Origin: Sphingobacteriaceae bacterium
GTDB taxonomy: Bacteria > Bacteroidota > Bacteroidia > B-17B0 > Aurantibacillaceae
Assembly (NCBI GenBank): GCA_947480015.1
Contig: CANKBS010000001.1
Location: forward strand, 62,001-126,000
Direction: 5' to 3'
DNA length: 64,000 bases
Program-made: the position numbers and the translations under genes
Part shown: piece by piece, positions 52,984 through 60,275 of the stretch
How positions within the stretch are numbered: the first letter of the stretch is position 1
Layout of the letters: each line of letters opens with the position of its first letter
The notes under the pieces: model-generated
Databases searched by the model: none
Seen by the model: only the letters and a program-made list of their open reading frames with translations
What the model was told of the DNA's origin: nothing

Positions 52984-55509
52984 TTATTTTCCAAAATCCA
53001 AACCATCCTGGTTTCCCTGTTGGTTATCGCCCGGCTTCATTTGTTTGGCGCGTTTAAAAATGCTGGCATCCATTTTGCCAAACAAATAAGTTACCGATAG
53101 TCTGAAATAACGGCTTTCTCTTCTTCTCGACAGATCCTGAACGTAATAAGGCGTGTCGTAATGCGTGCCCATACGTCGTGTATTAAACACATCGCTCACA
53201 TTGGCAGTAATCACCCATTTAGTACCAATCATTTTGTTCAGCGAAACATCCATTGAATAAATCGGAAGGGTTGCTCCTAATAATAATATTTTTGGCGATT
53301 CGTAATTACCATTTACCTGCAGCGTTATTTGTTTCGGAAATTTGTAAGCGAGAATGGCTTTGGCATTGTATGCAAATCCTTCCGCCTTTACTTCCGGTTC
53401 GGTTGACACCACAATACCTTTGATGTAAATATAAAAAACATTAAAATTTAAAGTAGCATCGAGGTTTTTAAAAAGTGTGTACTTAAACGTATGTTCCATC
53501 CCGTAACGAATACTGTTTTTGCCATTAATAGTGGTATTCACCAAAACGTTTTGATTGGCCGGATTAGGGTCAGGATAAGCAATGTCGGTAATGGGTTGCT
53601 CTTCATAACGGAAATAACCCGAACCTAAATAACTTCCTTTGCTATACGTTTTATTGTAATTAAGTTCAGCAATGTTTTTAAATTCCGGCTTTAATTGTGG
53701 ATTCCCGATGCGGTAATTTTGTTTGTCGGCAAACATCACCACCGGCATGAGTTGGAAAAAATTAGGACGGTTAATTTTACGACTGAAATTTAATTGCCAC
53801 TCATTACCGTTTTTAAATTTCTTTGAAAAATAAACGCCGGGAAATAACGATTTTAATAAATCATCGGTGCTTGATGGATAATTATAGGAGAAACTTTGTT
53901 TTTTGTCGGTAATGTTTCCTTTGTAATACGATTGTTCGAACCGTAAACCGCCCTGAAATGAAATATCTGATCTGAGTTTAGAACTGTAATTTACGTAAGC
54001 AGCATTGATCATGTCATTGATCACATAATGATTGCTCATGGCGATGTCGGTGGTATAGGTCTCAGGGGTTTTGGAAGCCCTGCCTGTGGTATTATCGCTG
54101 TGTGAATTTTTAAAATAGGATTTGACGCCGGCTTCTATTTTTTTTGTTTCACTTAAAGGATTGGTAAAATCCATTTGTAAAATATACTGGTTATTAAAGC
54201 CAAGACCTGTGTTCTTTTGATAATCATTCGGTATACTGAATGTATCGGGGTTGAGGTAAGTATACGTGCTAAACAGATAACCGTTATTTGATTCGGTATG
54301 GTTGTAATTGGCATCCACCGTTAATTCTTTGCCAACTTTGGGATAGGTTTTTTTATACAAAACCTGAGCATTGTAATTTTGAAAGGCGGCCTTTTGGTCA
54401 TTAAGCCTATTGCCATAAAGACGCAGATCATTGTTTTTATCAAGGATTTGATAGTTTTGTGCGTCTTTGGTATTGAACTGTCCGGCCATAATCATGCCAT
54501 TTAAAGAGAGGGTATTTCTGTTGGTGATGGCATAATCAATACCTAATTTACCAAAGTCGAAAATATTTTGTTGATCGGTAGTATTATCTTGATTAAAGTA
54601 ACCGGTAGCAGATTTATCTGCGTCTATTTGTTTCCGCTGTGTATAGCCTTTTGTAATATTAGTTGCCTGATTGTGCGAGTACATGGTCGAAAGATTCCAT
54701 TTACCTTCTTTCATATTCAAATTCAACATGCCGCCGTAACGTCCGCTGGTACCCTGGTAAGCCATAGCCATGCCGTTATAACCGGGCTTTACATTTTTTT
54801 TCAAAATAATATTCAGTATGCCGCCGGTCGCGCTGGCATCGTATTTAACCGAAGGGTTCGTAATGACTTCTATGCGATCGATCTGATCGGCCGGAATTTG
54901 CTGAAGGGTTAAATTAGTCGGACGACCATCCACATAAATCATAGGAGCCTGGTTGCGCAATTGGGCATTGCCATCGGCATCTACAGTCACACCTGGCACG
55001 TTTTTCATCACATCGGCAGCGGTTCCACCTTTGGCCGAAAGATCTTTATCTACATTATAAGTGCGTTTATCGATCGACATCACCACGGCATTTTTTTCGG
55101 CCGTGATCTCCACTTCATTTAATTGTTTCTGATCAATCTCCAGTTTAATATCACCCAAATCCTGCTCAATTTTATTGGGCATTTGAATGTAAATTTTTGT
55201 TTCATAAGGTTTATAACCTATCTGAGTCACCCGAAAACGAAAGCCACCCATTGGCGGCAAATTATCCACACTAAAATCCCCGTTTTCTTGAGTCAGGGCT
55301 CCACTCAACAAACTGTCTTTATTATACCACAATACCACCACCGAAGCAAATTCAACCGGTTTACGGGTGCTGGCATCAATGATTTTACCATAAACTCTGC
55401 CACGAATATCCTTCATTACTTTGGCCATATCCTTATTGTTACCGCCCGGAAATTGGGCAGAGAGCTTAAAGGAAACAAGGAGGACCAGTAAGAAAAGCAG
55501 TTTTTTCAT
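52984..55509 (-). CDS. TonB-dependent-type outer-membrane beta-barrel receptor with CarboxypepD_reg domain
   Basis: An 841-residue outer-membrane transporter. I use the ATG at 55509 (MKKLLFLLVLLVSFKLSA signal peptide), three codons inside the longest frame, because the -7 box lies only 6 nt upstream of it. A carboxypeptidase-regulatory-like Ig domain (about 35-115: GRVYGKIIDASTRKPVEFASV) precedes a plug domain (about 140-235; AADVMKNVPGVTVDADGN and RIEVITNPSVKYDASATGGILNIILKK). A 22-strand-type barrel with an outer_membrane_beta-barrel C-terminal family pattern follows. No TonB box or SusD partner is evident, so substrate and energy coupling are uncertain. Confidence 0.9.
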   Translation of the reverse strand: MKKLLFLLVLLVSFKLSAQFPGGNNKDMAKVMKDIRGRVYGKIIDASTRKPVEFASVVVLWYNKDSLLSGALTQENGDFSVDNLPPMGGFRFRVTQIGYKPYETKIYIQMPNKIEQDLGDIKLEIDQKQLNEVEITAEKNAVVMSIDKRTYNVDKDLSAKGGTAADVMKNVPGVTVDADGNAQLRNQAPMIYVDGRPTNLTLQQIPADQIDRIEVITNPSVKYDASATGGILNIILKKNVKPGYNGMAMAYQGTSGRYGGMLNLNMKEGKWNLSTMYSHNQATNITKGYTQRKQIDADKSATGYFNQDNTTDQQNIFDFGKLGIDYAITNRNTLSLNGMIMAGQFNTKDAQNYQILDKNNDLRLYGNRLNDQKAAFQNYNAQVLYKKTYPKVGKELTVDANYNHTESNNGYLFSTYTYLNPDTFSIPNDYQKNTGLGFNNQYILQMDFTNPLSETKKIEAGVKSYFKNSHSDNTTGRASKTPETYTTDIAMSNHYVINDMINAAYVNYSSKLRSDISFQGGLRFEQSYYKGNITDKKQSFSYNYPSSTDDLLKSLFPGVYFSKKFKNGNEWQLNFSRKINRPNFFQLMPVVMFADKQNYRIGNPQLKPEFKNIAELNYNKTYSKGSYLGSGYFRYEEQPITDIAYPDPNPANQNVLVNTTINGKNSIRYGMEHTFKYTLFKNLDATLNFNVFYIYIKGIVVSTEPEVKAEGFAYNAKAILAYKFPKQITLQVNGNYESPKILLLGATLPIYSMDVSLNKMIGTKWVITANVSDVFNTRRMGTHYDTPYYVQDLSRRRESRYFRLSVTYLFGKMDASIFKRAKQMKPGDNQQGNQDGLDFGK

Positions 55510-55515
55510 AAGCAA

Positions 55516-55523
55516 CAAAAATA
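55516..55523 (-). promoter_or_regulatory. Predicted -7 box TATTTTTG for the outer-membrane receptor gene
   Basis: TATTTTTG on the minus strand matches TAnnTTTG and ends 6 nt before the ATG at 55509. This suggests a leaderless or near-leaderless transcript and helps fix the start. Confidence 0.5.
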
Positions 55524-55684
55524 AGCTAAAGTAAAGGATTACACTAGTTTTTTTACCGGGGGTTTAAAGGTCTGATGACAGGTAGTTAAAGCTTTTATTA
55601 AATGGATTTAGGAAATTAATACTCCGGTTTTATTGGTCTACAGGCCGACCTTAAATTTTAAAATCTCAAAATAAAACAGTTTCT

Positions 55685-55692
55685 TATATTTG
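55685..55692 (+). promoter_or_regulatory. Predicted -7 box TATATTTG immediately before gmk start
   Basis: TATATTTG matches TAnnTTTG and ends only 3 nt before the ATG at 55696. A usual start site a few bases downstream would coincide with the initiation codon. Confidence 0.55.
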
Positions 55693-55695
55693 CAC

Positions 55696-56271
55696 ATGCA
55701 CGCAGGCAAATTAATCATCTTTTCAGCGCCCTCAGGATCAGGTAAAACTACCTTGGTGCGTCATATTTTAAAAACTTTCCCTAACGACATAGCCTTTTCA
55801 ATTTCAGCCACCTCTCGTCCTAAACGCGGCATCGAGGTAAATGGAAAAGATTACCATTATTTGAGTATAGAAGATTTTAAGCAAAAGGTTGAGAACAATG
55901 AATTTTTAGAATGGGAAGAGGTTTATGCCGGCACGCATTACGGCACTTTAAAAACGGAAGTCGAACAGATCTGGGCACAAGGAAAAGCAGTGATTTTTGA
56001 TATTGATGTAGAGGGCGGTTTAAATTTAAAAAGTCAGTTTAAAGACAAATCTCTTGCTGTTTTTGTGATGCCACCAAGTATTAAAATTCTGGAAGAACGC
56101 TTGCATTCAAGAAGCACCGATAATAAGGAAAGTATTGCCCGTAGAATTGCAAAAGCAGAAAAAGAATTAAAAACCGCCGAGTTATTTGATGTTTTTATTT
56201 TAAACGAAGTACTGGAAGAGGCCTGTATAAAGGCTGAAGAGATAGTGGGTGATTTCTTAAAGATCCGTTGA
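55696..56271 (+). CDS. gmk: Guanylate kinase
   Basis: Phosphorylates GMP to GDP with ATP. The 191-residue enzyme has the P-loop APSGSGKTTL at residues 10-19, the SATSRPKRGIEVNGKDYHYL GMP-binding segment, EWEEVYAGTHYGT, VIFDIDVEGG, and the lid-type RRIAKAEKEL. The ATG at 55696 is used; an in-frame TTG lies two codons upstream inside the promoter box. Short N-termini before the P-loop are normal for this family, so the start cannot be far downstream. The gene is monocistronic, ending at the hairpin at 56290-56332. Confidence 0.96.
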   Translation: MHAGKLIIFSAPSGSGKTTLVRHILKTFPNDIAFSISATSRPKRGIEVNGKDYHYLSIEDFKQKVENNEFLEWEEVYAGTHYGTLKTEVEQIWAQGKAVIFDIDVEGGLNLKSQFKDKSLAVFVMPPSIKILEERLHSRSTDNKESIARRIAKAEKELKTAELFDVFILNEVLEEACIKAEEIVGDFLKIR

Positions 56272-56283
56272 GTTTCTGTAAAT

Positions 56284-56345
56284 AAAAAAGCAGACAAACA
56301 AATTTCGAATTTTTCTCAATTTATTTGTCTGCCTTAATTTTTAAT
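56284..56345. terminator. Bidirectional terminator between gmk and DUF349 genes
   Basis: GCAGACAAA / TTTGTCTGC stem (56290-56298 with 56324-56332), with partial extension into the AT-rich loop. An A run lies on the left and a T-rich run on the right, between convergent genes. Confidence 0.75.
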
Positions 56346-58082
56346 CTATGCTTCAGCCTTTTGTTTATCAGCGTTACGCATTTTATTCAATTCTTCGCTA
56401 ATAAGTTTCCGTTTAGCAGTTAATTCCGCAATTTTCGCTTTCTCAACGGCAATTTTGTCTTCAATCTCCTTCATAAAACTATTGCTGCCTTTAGAGGTTT
56501 TGAAAAATCCGAGGTTATTGTCGTAAGTGCGTACGCGGGCATTAATTTCGTCAGCCATTTTTTTCAAGTGATCCGATTCTTTTAACAACAAATCAAAGCC
56601 ATTTTCAGAGGCAAGTAAACGATCAATTTTAGTGCGGAATTGAATGTTGGCTTTTTCATGTTTGTCAATGTGCATTTCTTCATACAACTCATCCAATTTG
56701 TTGTAAAAGGCATCATTCAAACGTTTCTTATCCTTCATAGGCACAAGTCCGGCGGCATTCCACTCCGACGAAAAGTTTTTTAGGATTTCGCGGTTAGCAT
56801 TTCCGTCTTCACTTAATTTTATCTCGAGTAGTCTGCTTAATATACCTTCTTTAATTGTCAGATTCTCTTCATAAGAGGCATCAATTTTTTCGTAGTGATT
56901 TTTCTTGGCGTCAAAAAATGTATTACAGGCTTTTCTGAAACGGGCAAATAATTTCGGTTCTTCCTTATCGCCGTTACTTGGGTATTTTTTCCAGGTATCC
57001 TGTAATTTAATGAGGTCTAATCCTGTTCTTTGCCAGTCGGTGCTGTTCGACAGCGCTTCGGCTTTAGCAATAAGCTGAGTTTTTATTTTACGGTTCTCGG
57101 CAAATTTTTCATTTAAGCCCGAGAAAAATTCTTTTTTCTTTTCAAAAAAACTATCACAAAGGGTTCTGAATTCTGCCCAAATCTTTTCATTGTCTTTTTC
57201 GGTGGTCCTGCCAATACTTTTCCATTCGGCCTGAAGCGCAATGATTTTTTCAGTGGCTTCATTCCAGCGAGTGGCCTTGGCTTCAGCGCCATTAGTAATC
57301 ATGGCTTTCACCTTTTCAATAATGTCCTGCTTGGCTTTTAAATTACTTTCCTTTTGTTCTTCCGCCGATTTATAAAAGGTTTTTATTTTCGAATAGGTTT
57401 CATCCAACACTACCTTATAATCGTGTTTTAATGCTTCCCATTTAGCATTAGGAACCGGACCAATTTCGTCCCATTCGTTGCGGTAAATTTTAATTAAACG
57501 CTCGGCTTCCTTAATGTTATCAAGCGATTGAATGGTGTGTAATTTGCCAATCAATTCTGTTTTTAATTCAAAATTCTTTTTTAAATCGTGTTCCTGAAGA
57601 TCACGGAAGATTTTTAAATTGTAATAGATGTCTTCAACCGCATGGCTGTAATCTGCCTGAATTTCCTTGTATTTGTGCGATGAAACCGGACCCGTTTCTT
57701 TCCACTGAGTTTGCAATTCGTGCAGTTTTCTTACCGCCGCACCCACATTTTCACTTAGCTGACTCAGATCTTTTATTTTGGAGATGATTTCCTGACGAAT
57801 CGATAAATTACGCGCTTGTTCACCGGCTATTTTCTGATCACTTTCTTTTTTTAATTTGTTGTATGACTCAACTAAATTTTCGAAACTAAGATCTTCCGGA
57901 CCTTTCACATATTCAAAGTCTTTAGCCTGTCCTCCCTCATCCACAAAGGATTGTTTGGCTTTTTCAAATTCCGAAGTCCAAAGCTTTTGATACTCTTTTT
58001 GCAGAGCGCGCACATCAGCAGCAACTTCACCTGCGTCTTTCAACAGCAGTTCTTCCATTTTAGTAATCAGTTCAGTTTTCAT
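56346..58082 (-). CDS. DUF349 repeat protein
   Basis: A 578-residue protein made of about five tandem DUF349 modules, each a roughly 75-residue helical hairpin marked by W...GPV or W..AG motifs (QTQWKETGPVSS, RNEWDEIGPVPNAKW, QAEWKSIGRTTEKDNEKIWAEFR, SSEWNAAGLVPMKDKKRLNDAFY), ending in a coiled coil and an Ala/Lys-rich tail. The ATG at 58082 is chosen over the frame's upstream start at 58136, since a -7 box lies between them. The family is widespread in Bacteroidota and Gammaproteobacteria; its molecular function is not established. Confidence 0.88.
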   Translation of the reverse strand: MKTELITKMEELLLKDAGEVAADVRALQKEYQKLWTSEFEKAKQSFVDEGGQAKDFEYVKGPEDLSFENLVESYNKLKKESDQKIAGEQARNLSIRQEIISKIKDLSQLSENVGAAVRKLHELQTQWKETGPVSSHKYKEIQADYSHAVEDIYYNLKIFRDLQEHDLKKNFELKTELIGKLHTIQSLDNIKEAERLIKIYRNEWDEIGPVPNAKWEALKHDYKVVLDETYSKIKTFYKSAEEQKESNLKAKQDIIEKVKAMITNGAEAKATRWNEATEKIIALQAEWKSIGRTTEKDNEKIWAEFRTLCDSFFEKKKEFFSGLNEKFAENRKIKTQLIAKAEALSNSTDWQRTGLDLIKLQDTWKKYPSNGDKEEPKLFARFRKACNTFFDAKKNHYEKIDASYEENLTIKEGILSRLLEIKLSEDGNANREILKNFSSEWNAAGLVPMKDKKRLNDAFYNKLDELYEEMHIDKHEKANIQFRTKIDRLLASENGFDLLLKESDHLKKMADEINARVRTYDNNLGFFKTSKGSNSFMKEIEDKIAVEKAKIAELTAKRKLISEELNKMRNADKQKAEA

Positions 58083-58106
58083 CAATAGGTCTATTTTGTT
58101 ACATCC

Positions 58107-58114
58107 CAAAAATA
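58107..58114 (-). promoter_or_regulatory. Predicted -7 box TATTTTTG for the DUF349 gene
   Basis: TATTTTTG on the minus strand matches TAnnTTTG and ends 24 nt before the ATG at 58082. It decides against the longer frame starting at 58136. Confidence 0.5.
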
Positions 58115-58196
58115 ATCTAATTACTACATTCAGCAAATGATTAACTTTATTGTTTTTTTATAAAGATTTTTGTAACTTGTAATTTGTCGGCATCTA

Positions 58197-60272
58197 ATGG
58201 TAGAGAAGAAACACCTTGAACTTCTTCAGTTTGAAAAAATAAAGAGTCTCATTCAACAACGATGTCACAGTCCGCAGGCTAAAATGCTCAGTGAAGCTAT
58301 TTTCCCGCAATCACATCCGGAAGATATTTTACAAGAATTAAAACGCACCAATGAGCTTAAAATTATCATTTCTTCCAAAGGTTATTTTCCTTCGGTAGAG
58401 CATGAAGATATATGGACCGAACTCAATTTTTTAGTGCTGGATGGTTCACTCCTGCGTGAAAGTCAGCTCCTCGATGTATTAAAAACATTGGAAGTTTCGA
58501 ACACACTCATTCGCTTTGTCAAGAACAAAAAACTCAGCATGCCTTTCTTGTTTGAGAAAGTAGAAACGCTTGAAATTTTTGATTCGGTTGTGGATCAAAT
58601 TCATAAAATCATCGATTCGGAAGCACAGGTTAAAAATAACGCTTCGTCTGAATTAAGCCGGATCCGTAAATCGATTGAGGAGAAACGTCGCGAAAGTGAC
58701 AAACGTTTTTACCACTACATAAACGAATTAAGGAAAGAAGGATTTTTAAGAGAGAATGAGGAGGGTTATTTTAACGGACGACGCACACTGGCTGTATTAG
58801 TAGAACATAAATCGGAAATTCCGGGTTTTGTGCACAGTAAAAGTGAAAGTGGTAAAACTATTTTTATTGAACCCGGCGTTACTATTGGCATTAACAACGA
58901 TGTGGCTGAACTGGAGATTGACGAACAACGCGAGGTGAACCGCATTTTACGTGAACTCTGTGCCGAAATTCGTCCCTTTGCCCCTCAGATCAAACAGGCT
59001 ATTAATTTTTTGGATTATGCCGATTTTTTAAAAGCCAAAGCCGAGTTTGGAACCGAACTACACGCTTCCTTACCTGAAATAAAACCGGGCTTCGATCTTC
59101 ATTTGGTTGATGCTTATCATCCACTTTTATATTTACAAAATAAACGTGCCGGTAAAAAAACGGTGCCCATGTCGCTCGAACTAAGCGCTAAAAACCGGGT
59201 GCTGGTCATAAGCGGACCCAATGCGGGCGGCAAGACCATTGCTTTAAAAACGGTGGGATTACTGCAATTGATGTTGCAAAGCGGATTATTGATTCCGGTG
59301 AAAGAAAACAGTTCGTATTGTTTTTTCGAAAAAATCCTCATCGATATTGGTGATACACAAAGCATCGAAAATGAATTAAGTACATACAGTGCCAAGTTAA
59401 AATCAATGACTTCCATTTTAAGTGAAGTAAATGAAGCCAGTTTGGTTTTAATGGACGAGTTTGGCGGGGGCACAGATCCTGAATTGGGAAGCGCCATTGC
59501 CGAGGCGGTTTTGGAAAGTCTGGTTAATTCACAAACCAAAGGGATTATTACATCGCATTTTGGAAATGTAAAATTACTGGCCGAAAAATTAAACGGCGCC
59601 GAAAATGCCTGCATGTTATTTGATATAGAGAGTTTAGAACCAAAATACATGTTAAGTGTGGGTGAACCCGGCAGCAGTTATACCTTTGAAGTGGCCGAAC
59701 GCATTGGTTTCCCTAAGTATTTAATTGAACGGGCTAAAGAAAAAGTTGATAAGGATAAACTGAAGTTTAATCGCTTGCTTGCCGAATTACAAAGCCAGAA
59801 AACCAAACTGGCCGAGCAAATTCAACGATCGGAACATGAAGAGTTTCTGAAAAAAATGGCCAAGGAAAAGTACCATACACTTTTTAATAACTGGGAAGAG
59901 AAAATAAATAAAGAACGTGAACGGAAGATTGAGTTGGCGCGGCTGGCAGACTATGGTAATAAATACCTGCGTTTGATGGAGGATTGGAATAAAAAGAAAG
60001 ACAAAAAGGAAATCATGAAACGGTTTATAGATGGCATTACTGCCGAAACCCGTAAAAAGGATGAACTTAAAAAACAAAAGAAACTCGATTCCTTTGCCGA
60101 GAAAAAGATAGCACGCATTAAACCAAATTTAAAAGTGGGCTCTAAAGTAAAAGTGCTCAATGGATCTGAAGTTGGAGTGGTGGAAGAAATAAAAGACGAG
60201 AAAGTTTATGTGCGTTTTGGATTAATGAAGATGACAGTTGGCATGGAAAACCTTTTATTGGCGGATGATTAG
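58197..60272 (+). CDS. mutS2: MutS2-family ATPase without Smr domain
   Basis: A 691-residue MutS2-type protein. The N-terminal clamp/lever region includes the family motif GFVHSKSESGKTIFIEP. The ATPase has Walker A SGPNAGGKTIALKT near 338-350, Walker B LVLMDEFGGGTDPELG and the TSHFGNVK switch. A basic coiled coil and a small KOW-like beta domain (LKVGSKVKVLNGSEVGVVEEI) follow, and then the chain stops. The C-terminal Smr nuclease domain present in typical MutS2 of about 780 residues is absent, and the convergent nuclease gene begins 3 bp later. MutS2 acts in recombination control and, in some species, collided ribosome rescue. Confidence 0.92.
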   Translation: MVEKKHLELLQFEKIKSLIQQRCHSPQAKMLSEAIFPQSHPEDILQELKRTNELKIIISSKGYFPSVEHEDIWTELNFLVLDGSLLRESQLLDVLKTLEVSNTLIRFVKNKKLSMPFLFEKVETLEIFDSVVDQIHKIIDSEAQVKNNASSELSRIRKSIEEKRRESDKRFYHYINELRKEGFLRENEEGYFNGRRTLAVLVEHKSEIPGFVHSKSESGKTIFIEPGVTIGINNDVAELEIDEQREVNRILRELCAEIRPFAPQIKQAINFLDYADFLKAKAEFGTELHASLPEIKPGFDLHLVDAYHPLLYLQNKRAGKKTVPMSLELSAKNRVLVISGPNAGGKTIALKTVGLLQLMLQSGLLIPVKENSSYCFFEKILIDIGDTQSIENELSTYSAKLKSMTSILSEVNEASLVLMDEFGGGTDPELGSAIAEAVLESLVNSQTKGIITSHFGNVKLLAEKLNGAENACMLFDIESLEPKYMLSVGEPGSSYTFEVAERIGFPKYLIERAKEKVDKDKLKFNRLLAELQSQKTKLAEQIQRSEHEEFLKKMAKEKYHTLFNNWEEKINKERERKIELARLADYGNKYLRLMEDWNKKKDKKEIMKRFIDGITAETRKKDELKKQKKLDSFAEKKIARIKPNLKVGSKVKVLNGSEVGVVEEIKDEKVYVRFGLMKMTVGMENLLLADD

Positions 60273-60275
60273 AAC

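Noticed and set aside
51248-55509. thiL-pterin dehydratase-folB-receptor as a dedicated pterin or thiamine uptake system
   Set aside because: The receptor lacks any ligand-specific signature and no TPP riboswitch is seen; co-direction alone does not support a shared substrate.
59117-59650. 177-residue minus-strand ORF
   Set aside because: Antisense to the MutS2 ATPase domain, which has all its motifs on the plus strand.
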